From assembly GCA_035763805.1 (NCBI GenBank), contig DASUAL010000083.1, positions 1 through 64,000 of the forward strand: DNA of 64,000 nt, written 5' to 3'. Position 1 is the first letter of the stretch. Each line of letters starts with the position of its first letter. Position numbers and translations under genes: made by a program. The notes below the pieces were generated by a model. That model saw nothing but the letters and a program-made list of their open reading frames with translations, ran no database searches and had not been told where the DNA came from. Below, one piece after another: positions 34,041 through 42,912 of this stretch. Source of the DNA: DASUAL01 sp035763805 (GTDB lineage Bacteria; Gemmatimonadota; Gemmatimonadetes; Gemmatimonadales; GWC2-71-9).

Positions 34041-34973
34041 CTACGGCGCGGCGGGTAGGAGCGCGCGGCTCGCGGGCGTGAGTCCGTCCACGTCCCACGA
34101 GTTCATGCGGTACACGGTGCCTGGGTCGCCGCCCGCGGCGGTGCCGCCGGTGCGCCGCGCCCAGAACCCGCCGGGGATGGAGTCGAAGACGAGGGCGAGG
34201 AGCGTCCCCCCGTGCGCGCTCCGCAAGGTGAGGCGGCGCGCGGGCCGCCGCCCGCGCACCGAGTCCGCCTGGGCGCGTGTGGCGAAGCCCGCGGAGACGA
34301 TCGTGCGGTATCTCTCGAGCGCCCTGGGCACGGCGCCGGAGTCCGTCGCGACGCCGTTCAGCGTCCAGGTCTGCCCCGCGCGCTTCAGCGTGTAGCGGTC
34401 CGGGCCGCGCTCGACGGCGACGACCGCGATGCTGTCGGGCTCCACCGCCGCGATGCGCTTGTCGCGCCACTCGTCCGGCGTGCGGCTCACGAGCTGCGCC
34501 AGCCGGCCGCGCCACAGGTACGCCCGACTGTCGCTGGGGCGCCGGACGTATGCGCTCGAATACTCCGAGCCGCGCGCGCCGACGATGAGGTCGAGGAGCG
34601 GCCTGCCGCCGCCCCTGATCCGGAGCCAGCGGCCGGTTGCGCTGTCCACCTCGAGGCGGCGGAACGAGGAGGAGTCTTGGGCGACGAGCTCGGGTTGCAC
34701 GGTGTCCTTGAGCGCCTGCACCAGCTCGTTCACGGCGTCGGGCCCCGCCCGGTAGCCGTTGACGACCCACACCGAGGACGATTGCTTGGCGAGCACGACG
34801 GAGTCCGTCCCGGTGGTGACGGCGATCGTGTCCACGTCCCCCAGCGCAAGCGCCGGAAGGGTGAGAGTATCCGGGGCCGCATGCGAGCCGCGGGAGAACA
34901 GCTCGCTCGCGCCCCAAGCGAGCAGCAGCCCCGCAAAGGCGAGCGCGATGATCTTCAGATGGCGCGCGCTCAT
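34041..34973 (-). CDS. DUF4340 protein of a Gld-like ABC system
   Basis: 310 residues: one N-terminal membrane anchor (IIALAFAGLLLAWGASELF) and a periplasmic region of beta repeats of the DUF4340 type (VWVVNGYRAGPDAVNELVQAL; PDRYTLKRAGQTWTLNG). Such proteins follow GldA-GldF-GldG-type transporter genes. Its start overlaps the stop of the permease/GldG fusion gene by 4 bp. Function in the complex is not known. Confidence 0.82.
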   Translation of the reverse strand: MSARHLKIIALAFAGLLLAWGASELFSRGSHAAPDTLTLPALALGDVDTIAVTTGTDSVVLAKQSSSVWVVNGYRAGPDAVNELVQALKDTVQPELVAQDSSSFRRLEVDSATGRWLRIRGGGRPLLDLIVGARGSEYSSAYVRRPSDSRAYLWRGRLAQLVSRTPDEWRDKRIAAVEPDSIAVVAVERGPDRYTLKRAGQTWTLNGVATDSGAVPRALERYRTIVSAGFATRAQADSVRGRRPARRLTLRSAHGGTLLALVFDSIPGGFWARRTGGTAAGGDPGTVYRMNSWDVDGLTPASRALLPAAP

Positions 34974-37213
34974 GCTGTCTCCGGGTGGGGGGCGGCGAGC
35001 GGCCGGTATGCCTGCTGCGTGATCCGGCGGCGCCGCCAGAGCCTGAGGCTCCCCGCCACGATCACGAGCACCGGCACGCCGATGATGTTGCCGTACTTCA
35101 CGACGTCGTGCTTCGTGGCGCTCGTGAACACGAGGCGAGGCGGCGAGCGATTCTTGGACCGGATCGTCACCAGCGCTTCGTCCTGTGCGAGCCAGTCAAT
35201 GGCGTTCGCCACGAACACGATGTTCTCCGGCGAGTTCCGGGCGTAGCGGTCGCTTGCGAAGTCGGAGCTGCCCACGATCACGAGCCGGCCGCGCACCACG
35301 CTCGCGCTGTCGTGGGCGAGGGGATTGACCATGACTGCCAGGAGCCGCGTCTGGAGGCTGTCGCGGCGGAATTCCCGCGAGGGATCGAGGAGGGCCGTGG
35401 TCTCCTGCACGCCGCCCGCGCGACTCGTGACGAAGAGCGGCGTGACCGACCCCTGCAGCGCCTTGGTCGTGTCGACGCTCGAGGCCCACGGGAGGAGCAC
35501 CCCGTCGAGCTCGGCGTTCACGGGGGAAGCCTTGGTGCTGAGCCCCCGCAACCACAAAGGATAGGACAGGAGCACCTGGCCGTACTGCGACGGGAATGCC
35601 ACGCGCTCGTTCGAGGCGAGGTCGTAAACCATGTCGGAAGCGAGCGACACGCCGTACGGCGTGAGCAGATCGTTCCAGCCCACGAGTCGCGAGAACGCGA
35701 AGGGTCCCTGCGTCGAGAGCTCCATGCCGGAGGACATCAGGAGCAGGCTGCCGTCACGATCGAGGAACGTCTTCAGGGTGCTGAGCTGCCGGCTCGGAAG
35801 CGAATCCGGCGTGCCCGCGAAAACCAGCACCTTGACGTCGGGTGCGATGCTCGTGTCGGTGAACGCGACCGAGCGCACGTCGTAAGTGCGCTGCAGCTGT
35901 TCCCGCAGCGCGTCGAACGACCTCCGCGCTCGCGCCGCGGCCTGGTTGCTGATCTCACCGAACCCGATGACGGGCTTCTCGGGGCGCGCGAGCGACCGGA
36001 TGTCCGAGGTGAGCCGGTACTCGAGGTCGTCCGTCTGCCGCACGAACGGAATCGTCTTCACGGCGTCGGCGTAACGCACCGCGATGCCGAGGTAGCCCTC
36101 CTTCACCTGCAGCTCGGCGCGTCCCACCACGTTGAACTGGACGGGCGGGATGCCCAGGGTACGGGCCTCGCGCAGCGCCGCGCTGTCAGCAGATGGGTCT
36201 TGTACCACGAGCTTCACCTTGCCGCCGCCCGCGCTACGGTAGTCGCGGAGCAGGTCGTCCACGTCGCGCTTCAGGAACGAGACCTCGGGCGGCAGCGCGA
36301 CGGAGGCGAACAGCTTGATGGTGACGATGTCCGGGAGACTCTTGAGGATCTGCTTCGTGGCGCGCGACAGGGTGAACGTCCTTGCCGGCGTGAGATCGAG
36401 TCGGCCCGCGATGTGCCGCCCGAACAGGTTCACGACGATCATCGCCGCCACGAGCAGTACGGTTCCGAGCCGTAGCCGCTGCAGGGGCGCCCCGCGCGCC
36501 GTGAGCTTGCGGCGCATCAGGGCGAAGTAGGCGAGGAGCAGGAACAGCGCGGCGAGTGTTGCGAAGTAGACGGCGTCGCGCAGGTCGATCACTCCACGCT
36601 CGATTCCCGTGAAGTGCGAGAGCACGCCCAGCGACGCGGCGATGGCGCCGAGACGGGGCGGGAGTCCCACGATCAGGGGATCGAGCCCGACGAGGACGAG
36701 CACGAACATCGTCCCGACGGCCAGAATGAACGCGGTGATTTGATTGCCGGTGACGCTCGAGGCCCAGACGCCCACGCCGGCGAGCCCCCCGATGAGCAGC
36801 GCCGCGCCGATGTACTGCGCCACCAGAACCCCGACTTCGAGGTCCGCCCCGAGGGCGAGCCCGAAAGGCAGCGTGAGCGTGATGGCGAGCGCCATCAGGA
36901 GGAAGAGGAGTTGCCCGGCGTACTTGCCGCCCAGCAGCTCGAGCTCGGTGACCGGCTGCGCCAGCACGACCTCGAGCGTACCGCTGCGGGTATCCTCGGC
37001 GAGCGCCCGCATGGTGACCGCGGGGACGAGGAACAAGAGGAGCCACGGCAGGAAGTCGAGCATCGGCCGGAGCGACGCGACGCCGTACAGCTCTACCTGC
37101 CGGAAGAACAGAAAGCCGTTCACGGCCGTGAAGACGACCAGCAGGATATAAGCCGTCGGCTGGTCGAACAGCGCCTTCAGCTCGCGCCGCGCGATCGTGA
37201 GGACCGCGTTCAT
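34970..37213 (-). CDS. ABC permease fused to GldG-like extracytoplasmic domain
   Basis: 747 residues. Residues 1-240 are an ABC-2 permease with six membrane helices (ARRELKALFDQPTAYILLVVF; DTRSGTLEVVLAQPVTELEL), like GldF. Residues 260-720 are the GldG-type substrate-binding region (TPARTFTLSRATKQILKSLP; VKLVVQDPSADS; IVIVGSSDFASD is close to the observed RLVIVGSSDFASD), ending with a final membrane helix and a basic tail. In Bacteroidetes GldF and GldG are separate. Transport substrate is unknown; no other gliding genes are present, so a motility role should not be assumed. Confidence 0.86.
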   Translation of the reverse strand: MNAVLTIARRELKALFDQPTAYILLVVFTAVNGFLFFRQVELYGVASLRPMLDFLPWLLLFLVPAVTMRALAEDTRSGTLEVVLAQPVTELELLGGKYAGQLLFLLMALAITLTLPFGLALGADLEVGVLVAQYIGAALLIGGLAGVGVWASSVTGNQITAFILAVGTMFVLVLVGLDPLIVGLPPRLGAIAASLGVLSHFTGIERGVIDLRDAVYFATLAALFLLLAYFALMRRKLTARGAPLQRLRLGTVLLVAAMIVVNLFGRHIAGRLDLTPARTFTLSRATKQILKSLPDIVTIKLFASVALPPEVSFLKRDVDDLLRDYRSAGGGKVKLVVQDPSADSAALREARTLGIPPVQFNVVGRAELQVKEGYLGIAVRYADAVKTIPFVRQTDDLEYRLTSDIRSLARPEKPVIGFGEISNQAAARARRSFDALREQLQRTYDVRSVAFTDTSIAPDVKVLVFAGTPDSLPSRQLSTLKTFLDRDGSLLLMSSGMELSTQGPFAFSRLVGWNDLLTPYGVSLASDMVYDLASNERVAFPSQYGQVLLSYPLWLRGLSTKASPVNAELDGVLLPWASSVDTTKALQGSVTPLFVTSRAGGVQETTALLDPSREFRRDSLQTRLLAVMVNPLAHDSASVVRGRLVIVGSSDFASDRYARNSPENIVFVANAIDWLAQDEALVTIRSKNRSPPRLVFTSATKHDVVKYGNIIGVPVLVIVAGSLRLWRRRRITQQAYRPLAAPHPETA

Positions 37214-38157
37214 GCATCGCCTCGGGTGAGCTGATGGAACAAGTCTTCCAGGCTCGCCTGCTCCTGATGCAGCTCGTACAAGGTCCAGCCGCGCGACTTC
37301 GCAAGCGCGAAGATCTCCGGCCGCAGGTCGCGGCTGCCGTCGGCGGTGAGCGTGACCGCGACGCGGCCGTCGCGCGCGGCGCGCGCCGGCAGGACGTCCC
37401 GGACGCCGGTTAGTCCACCGAGCGCATCGGCGACGCCGTCGCCCTCCGCCTCCACCGCAATCTCGACCGCGCCCTCCGCCTGCTGGATCAGCCGGTCCAC
37501 CGCGCCGTCGGCGACGATCTTGCCGCGGCTGATGACGAGCAGCCGCGAGCAAGTGTGCTGCACCTCGGAGAGGACGTGGGTGGAAAGGATCACCGTGCGG
37601 TCCTTGCCGAGCTCGCCGATCAGCCGGCGGATCTCCACCCGCTGGTTCGGGTCGAGGCCCTCGGTCGGCTCGTCGAGCACCAGCAGATCGGGGTGGTGCA
37701 GGATCGCCTGCGCCAGCCCGACGCGCTGGCGGTACCCCTTCGACAGTTCGCCGATCGGCCGGTAGTACACGCTCGCGATGCCGGTGGACGCCACGGCCGC
37801 GTCGATCGCGCGCCGACGCGTCAGGTCGGCGAGCTCCCGCAGGTCGGCGATGAACGCCAGGTAGTCCGCGACCAGCATGTCGCCGTACAAGGGATTGTTC
37901 TCAGCGAGGTAGCCGATCCGGCGCTTCGCCTCGCGGCCCGCTTCAGCCAGCGGCGTGCCGTCGAGTTTGATCTCGCCGCTGTCGGGCTCGTAGAACTGCG
38001 TGATCAGGCGCATGGTCGTGGTCTTGCCGGCGCCGTTCGGCCCCAGGAAGCCGACGACCTGCCCGCGGTCGACCCCGAAGGAGACGTGGTCGACCGCGGT
38101 CACGCCGGCGAATCGCTTGGAGACACCCTCTACGGAAAGAAAGGACATCGGCGACAC
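37210..38157 (-). CDS. ABC transporter ATP-binding protein (GldA-like)
   Basis: 315 residues with Walker A GFLGPNGAGKTTTMRLI, Q-loop in LITQFYEPD, an ABC signature LSKGYRQRVGLAQ, Walker B LLVLDEPTEGLDPNQ and the H-loop STHVLSEV. The C-terminal 80 residues form an extra domain typical of GldA/Ccm-type exporters. It is the first gene of the three-gene ABC operon and its stop overlaps the permease start. An ATG three codons further (MSFLSVEG) is an alternative start. Confidence 0.93.
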   Translation of the reverse strand: MSPMSFLSVEGVSKRFAGVTAVDHVSFGVDRGQVVGFLGPNGAGKTTTMRLITQFYEPDSGEIKLDGTPLAEAGREAKRRIGYLAENNPLYGDMLVADYLAFIADLRELADLTRRRAIDAAVASTGIASVYYRPIGELSKGYRQRVGLAQAILHHPDLLVLDEPTEGLDPNQRVEIRRLIGELGKDRTVILSTHVLSEVQHTCSRLLVISRGKIVADGAVDRLIQQAEGAVEIAVEAEGDGVADALGGLTGVRDVLPARAARDGRVAVTLTADGSRDLRPEIFALAKSRGWTLYELHQEQASLEDLFHQLTRGDA

Positions 38158-38185
38158 GTGGAATTTATTGGCCGAAACATCCTAA

Positions 38186-40627
38186 TCACCCGCCGCGGGG
38201 TTGTTCAACCCCCAAGGCTGGGCTCGCGCCACTCCGCCCTGCGGGCACGCCCCAACCGACCAGGGCGGCGCTGCCGGCATAAGCCACGGCGCCGACCAGG
38301 AAGAGCGCCCTGGAGCCGGCTTCCAACGCGACCAGGGCGGCGAGTGGTGCGGCAATGACGGAGGCAAAGCCGTTCGCCGCCCAGGCCCATGCCACCAGTG
38401 GCGGATCACCGCCCGCCAGCAGGCGGAGCCCGATCGGGAAGGGAGGCCCCATCGTAAACGCGAGCGGCACCAAAGCCAGGACGGCCACGGCGGCCCGCGC
38501 CATCCAGGGGCTCGGCTGGAGCAGATGCACGAGGTGGAGCAGGAAAGCGGAGCAGATCAACAACATCACCGCGACCGTAGCAGGCACGCGCCATCCGCGC
38601 GCCGGGCGCACGCGGTCGGACCACACGCTTCCTGCGCCGGAGGCGACGAGAAAAGCGGCCAGCGCCACAGCGACGCCGTAGATGGGGTGCCCCAACAGGA
38701 GACCGAGCTGCTGAATGGCGGCGATTTCAGCGGTGAGGTAGCCGAGACCGATCGCCGTGAAATAGCCGATGAGCCTGAGGGTCGGCCGACCCCCCGGCGC
38801 GCGGGAGCGCAGCGCGGCCGGCACGAGCAGGAGGAGGCCTGCCAGCACGACACTCTGGCAGAGCGTGGCCAGGAGGGCTACCGAGCCCCATTCCACGAAC
38901 GGCAACCAGCTCCCCCGATCACTCGTCACAAACGCTCCGAGCGAGCGCGTGCGGACGAAGTGGTGCGGATACGGTCGCGCGTCGTCCGCGGGTCTCACAT
39001 CGAACGGGTACGTGGAGGCGAATCGGGCAGCTGCGGCGCGTCCCGCCGCGGCCGCCGCCGCGGCGAGGAAAAGTGTGGGCTCATCGAGCTGGTTGAATGC
39101 GGGGGCGGGACGGCCAGTGCCGGGGAACCAGTCGACGTCGAAGCGGCACCGGGTCGCCCACGTTCTCAAGCCCTCGATCTCCGCCACCGTGAACCCGGCG
39201 GGCTTGACGAGAACCGTCCCCGTGGCCCAGGTGCGGACCACAGCGAGCCCCGGCGGCGCGTCCGGCTGCCTGCGCCGCAGCGCCTCGGCCGCGGTGAGAA
39301 TCACGCGCACGTTCTCGCGGGGCGGCACGGTGAGCCAGCGCGTGATGGCGAGCACACCGCCCTCGCTCAGCCGGTCAAGGTAGGCCGCGTAAGCTTCGAC
39401 GGTGTGCAAGAAGTCCTCGTTCAGGGAATGAATCCCGGCGACGCTCGCACCGAATCCTCCAGCGGGGCCGAGCGTTACGAGGTCGAACTGCTCGCCGGCG
39501 CGCGCCACATAGCTGCGTGCGTCCCCGACGATCCACTGCACGCGCGACCGAACGGCCGGCGGCGGCACCGGCCGCGCCAGCTCCTCGGTCAGCCTGGCGA
39601 TGTCCGGATGCAGCTCGACGGCTGTGACACTCCGGGCCCCATGGGCCAGGGCGTTCGAGACTTCAGTCCCGCCGCCCGCCCCGATGATGAGCACTCGGCG
39701 CTGGCTCCCCAGGGCGTACGGCGCGGCGGACGGAAGCCAGTCCAGCACCTCGACCCCGGTGGCTCCGCTGTCCCAGCTGGCAACGGCCCCGGCGATTTGT
39801 CCGTCTACGAAGAGGGCCGTCTGGCTGGAGAACTGCCCGCGGAATGCGAGCGAGAGACCGGGAGCGAAGCGGAAGGCGGGCGCGGCCACGGCCACGACCC
39901 ACCCCTCCGGGCTCGCGCGCTCGGCTGTCCGGCGCGCCGCCGGGTAGGCTTCCACCTGCGGCAACCCCTTGTACGGCGTGACGGCGATTCGCCAGAGGGG
40001 TCGCTGAAACACCGCGACGGCGACCAGGACGGGTAGCCACGCCAGAGACACGGTCCGCCAGGACTGCACGGCGCCGTGCGCAGCCACGACGCCCCCGGCG
40101 GACGCCACGACCGCCGGCAGCGCGAGCGCCCGCGCCGGCGACGCCACCCAGAGGATTCCCAGAGCCAGGGCGGCGCCCAGCCCCGCGCCCAGAAAGCTGG
40201 CGCCATAGATCCGTCCGAGGTGATCCGGCTCCAGGGTGAGAGCCAGGACAACCGCGAAGGCTCCGGCGCTGAATGGCAGGGCGAGAAGCAGGTACACCAG
40301 GGCCAAGCGCGGCCACTGCGCGAGATCCCACGCCAGCTGTGTCGGATCCAACGCGATGAGGTGCACCAAGGTGGGGCTCAGCGTGAGCGTCACGGCGGTC
40401 AGCGTGCTGGCCCAGACGAACCACGGTGCAGCGCGTCGGTATCGCATCCCTCCGGCCAGCGCCCATGCCGTACCACTCACGCCCGAGCCGAGCATGGCGA
40501 TGCCGATCGCCATGTAGGCGAAGTGGTGGAAGTACTCGATAGCAAAAACTCGGGCGAGGAGAATCTCGTACGCAACGGTGCCGGCTGACAGCAGCATCAC
40601 GGCCAGCGGTCGGGCGACTCGCGCCAC
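38186..40627 (-). CDS. Membrane protein with spermidine-synthase-like core
   Basis: 813 residues. About six membrane helices at the N-terminus are followed by a Rossmann methyltransferase/spermidine-synthase core (about 310-540: RVLIIGAGGGTEVSNALAHG, VTAVELHPDIARL, IVGDARSYV), then seven or so helices. This is the layout of membrane-embedded spermidine-synthase-like proteins, for which aminopropyl transfer has rarely been shown. It starts with GTG 5 bp after the isoaspartate methyltransferase gene, in an operon with a cytochrome. The reaction is not predictable from sequence. Confidence 0.8.
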   Translation of the reverse strand: MARVARPLAVMLLSAGTVAYEILLARVFAIEYFHHFAYMAIGIAMLGSGVSGTAWALAGGMRYRRAAPWFVWASTLTAVTLTLSPTLVHLIALDPTQLAWDLAQWPRLALVYLLLALPFSAGAFAVVLALTLEPDHLGRIYGASFLGAGLGAALALGILWVASPARALALPAVVASAGGVVAAHGAVQSWRTVSLAWLPVLVAVAVFQRPLWRIAVTPYKGLPQVEAYPAARRTAERASPEGWVVAVAAPAFRFAPGLSLAFRGQFSSQTALFVDGQIAGAVASWDSGATGVEVLDWLPSAAPYALGSQRRVLIIGAGGGTEVSNALAHGARSVTAVELHPDIARLTEELARPVPPPAVRSRVQWIVGDARSYVARAGEQFDLVTLGPAGGFGASVAGIHSLNEDFLHTVEAYAAYLDRLSEGGVLAITRWLTVPPRENVRVILTAAEALRRRQPDAPPGLAVVRTWATGTVLVKPAGFTVAEIEGLRTWATRCRFDVDWFPGTGRPAPAFNQLDEPTLFLAAAAAAAGRAAAARFASTYPFDVRPADDARPYPHHFVRTRSLGAFVTSDRGSWLPFVEWGSVALLATLCQSVVLAGLLLLVPAALRSRAPGGRPTLRLIGYFTAIGLGYLTAEIAAIQQLGLLLGHPIYGVAVALAAFLVASGAGSVWSDRVRPARGWRVPATVAVMLLICSAFLLHLVHLLQPSPWMARAAVAVLALVPLAFTMGPPFPIGLRLLAGGDPPLVAWAWAANGFASVIAAPLAALVALEAGSRALFLVGAVAYAGSAALVGWGVPAGRSGASPALGVEQPRGG

Positions 40628-40632
40628 GGGGC

Positions 40633-41343
40633 TCAGCGCAGGCCGCTCAACATCGGCACGAAGCGCACCGGCAGGAGGTTCCGTGTGCGCAGGTCGCCCG
40701 CCGCGTCCTGTTCGACCAGGATGAGGTTCTGGACGCCGTACACGCTTCCCACGGGAATCACCATGCGACCACCGGGCTTCAGCTGGCGCAGGAGTACCGG
40801 CGGGATGAATCCGGCGGCTGCGGTCACCAGGATGGCGTCGAACGGCGCCGCGGCTGCCCAGCCGTCGTATCCGTCCGCGTGACGGACAGTAACGTTCCCG
40901 AACCCCAGCTGCTCGAGGCGCTCGCGCGCGCTGGTGGCGAGGGCCTCGAAGATCTCGACCGTATACACCTCACACCCGATCGCGGCCAGGATCGCCGCCT
41001 GGTAGCCCGATCCCGTGCCGACTTCGAGGACCCGCATGCCCGCCTTGGGCCGGATCGTCTCGGTCATGTAGGCCACGATGTAGGGCTGCGAGATGGTCTG
41101 GCCGAAGCCGATCGGCAGGGGGTGGTCTCCGTAGGCGCGGTCGCGCTGCTCGGCCGGGACGAATGCGTGGCGCGGGACAGTACGCATGGCGGAGAGCGTC
41201 GCCGGATCGCGGACGCCGTGTGCGGCGATCTGCTGTTCCACCATGGCGAGCCGTTGCGCGCGGTAACGCGCGTCGGCGGCGTGCTGGAGGTCCTGGCCGT
41301 CCGCGGCGCCGGCGACCAGGGCCAGCGCCGGCAGGATGCGCAC
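40633..41343 (-). CDS. pcm: Exported protein-L-isoaspartate O-methyltransferase
   Basis: It methylates damaged isoaspartyl residues using S-adenosylmethionine. The 236 residues contain GFGQTISQPYIVAYMTE, the SAM loop VLEVGTGSGYQAAILA and VTAAAGFIPPVLLRQLKPGG. The first 16 residues (MRILPALALVAGAADG) look like a signal peptide, so it may act in the periplasm, where a supply of SAM would be a puzzle; a downstream start at ATG (MVEQQIAAHG) would remove it and is the alternative. Its ATG overlaps the last base of the upstream cytochrome stop. Confidence 0.88.
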   Translation of the reverse strand: MRILPALALVAGAADGQDLQHAADARYRAQRLAMVEQQIAAHGVRDPATLSAMRTVPRHAFVPAEQRDRAYGDHPLPIGFGQTISQPYIVAYMTETIRPKAGMRVLEVGTGSGYQAAILAAIGCEVYTVEIFEALATSARERLEQLGFGNVTVRHADGYDGWAAAAPFDAILVTAAAGFIPPVLLRQLKPGGRMVIPVGSVYGVQNLILVEQDAAGDLRTRNLLPVRFVPMLSGLR

Positions 41344-42488
41344 TACAACGTCTTGAGGAATGCGATCAGCGCGGCCCGATCGCGGGCGGGAAGGGCTTTG
41401 AAGCGATCGCGTGCAGCGGCCCCCTCGCCGCCGTGCAGGTCGATCGCCTGCTCGGGCGTCGTGGCCCGGCCGTCGTGCAGGAAACGTTTCGCGTCCCGCA
41501 GGTCCATCAGCGGCTCCGTCCGGAATTCGGAGGGAGTCGCGAGACCGAGGCAGATATCGGCCAGGTCAGGGCCCATGTCGTGCAGCAGGAGGTCCGTGTA
41601 GGCCGCGACCTCCTTGTTCCGCAGGGCGCGCACCGAGTGGTTGCCCGTGCGCAGCGTCGGGATGTGGCAGGCAGCGCAGCCGATCTCCGAGAACACCGCC
41701 CGGCCCCGTTTTCCCTCCTTGCCGGCCCGCGTGGGGGTCGGCGCCGCGAGAAAGCGCATGAACGCGTTGGTCAGGTCGAGCGCGTCCTGGTTGATCTCCG
41801 GGTCCTGGGTTGGATCGACGCCGGCCGGGATCGGCTGCCCGCCGATCGTTTCCTCGGTGCGCACCGCGGGGTTCGTGATGCCTTGCTCGAGGACGAACGC
41901 CCCCGCATTGAACTCGTCGAGCGTCGGCACGAACGCCTTGCGCCCCAGGCGACCCATCCGGCCGTCGAAGAACCGATTGGGTCGCCCCGAGATGCCATCG
42001 CCATCCCGGTCGTCGGGGTCGGCGTACCTCAGGAGCACCGAGTCGGGAACGGCGTCGAGCAGACCTCGGCCGAAGACCACCGGCGACGTCCGCGAGGCGC
42101 GGACGGGCGCGGAGGGCGGGAACGGCTCCCGGTCAATCCCGAGGGCTTGCTTGAGTGCGGGCGTCGTGGCCTGTTGGATCACGGGGCCACCTTCGCCGGC
42201 GAGCGGATCGCACAATCCGGCCCTCACGACGGTGGCGTGCACCTCGACTTCGTCGCCACTGCCGCCCGCGACGGGGTCTTCGTGACACTGCCCACACGCG
42301 ATCGAGTTGAACAGGGGCCCGAGTCCCGTCTGCGGCGTAAACACCGAGTCGAACACGACCTTGCCCTGCTTGAAACGCTCGCGCTCGGCACGCGTGAGCC
42401 CAGGGAGCGGGTCGCCGGGCTTGAGCCGTTGGCAGGCGGCCGTCGCCAGTGCCAGCGCCGCGGCCGCCCAGACGGTCGCCCGGATCAC
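41343..42488 (-). CDS. Di-heme oxidoreductase lipoprotein (DHOR/DUF1111-like)
   Basis: 381 residues with a lipoprotein signal (WAAAALALATAAC). Two c-type heme sites are present, SIACGQCHEDP and EIGCAACHIPT. The family marks GLGPLFNS, SGRPNRFFDGRMGRLGRK and KRFLHDGRA place it with the di-heme oxidoreductases related to cytochrome c peroxidase. Electron donor and substrate are unknown. It overlaps the upstream small gene by 4 bp. Confidence 0.87.
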   Translation of the reverse strand: MIRATVWAAAALALATAACQRLKPGDPLPGLTRAERERFKQGKVVFDSVFTPQTGLGPLFNSIACGQCHEDPVAGGSGDEVEVHATVVRAGLCDPLAGEGGPVIQQATTPALKQALGIDREPFPPSAPVRASRTSPVVFGRGLLDAVPDSVLLRYADPDDRDGDGISGRPNRFFDGRMGRLGRKAFVPTLDEFNAGAFVLEQGITNPAVRTEETIGGQPIPAGVDPTQDPEINQDALDLTNAFMRFLAAPTPTRAGKEGKRGRAVFSEIGCAACHIPTLRTGNHSVRALRNKEVAAYTDLLLHDMGPDLADICLGLATPSEFRTEPLMDLRDAKRFLHDGRATTPEQAIDLHGGEGAAARDRFKALPARDRAALIAFLKTL

Positions 42489-42814
42489 GGGTCACCCCGC
42501 TTGACCTCGATCCGGTCGGCGAGCAGTCCGGCGTCGGTCAGCCGGCAGTCGGCGCGCACCACGGCGCCGGGCGCGAGGTCGCCCAGGGAGATGGACCTGC
42601 CTTCGCTCGCGATCAGCGCGGTGGGGAGGACGCGGATTTGTACGACCCGCACCGCGTGTCCCACCCCCGTGAGGAGGTCCAGTGAGCCCGTGCGGACGTT
42701 CACGGTGTGGACCGTGCCCTGGTAGGTGTAGGGCACCTCCCGTTGCGCCGGCAGCGCCGCGGCGGGCAATAGCAGGAAGGCGGTGAGCGCAGCCGCCGGT
42801 GTGAGGTGCTTCAT
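42485..42814 (-). CDS. Small exported beta-rich protein
   Basis: 109 residues: a signal peptide (ALTAFLLLPAAALPAQ) and a single beta-barrel-like domain (YTYQGTVHTVNVRTGSLDLL; LAPGAVVRADCRLTDAGLL). It somewhat resembles DUF5666-type OB folds, but I am not sure. It begins the cytochrome-pcm-spermidine-synthase-like operon, with GGGAGG just before the ATG. Confidence 0.7.
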   Translation of the reverse strand: MKHLTPAAALTAFLLLPAAALPAQREVPYTYQGTVHTVNVRTGSLDLLTGVGHAVRVVQIRVLPTALIASEGRSISLGDLAPGAVVRADCRLTDAGLLADRIEVKRGDP

Positions 42815-42912
42815 GCAGCCTCCCGGGGTTCGTTTCCCCCCGCATAGTGGTGAGGGCGGGCCGGGGAGTCAATGTCGCGGGGTCACGACGCGCGGGCCAC
42901 CGTTGCTCGTTG

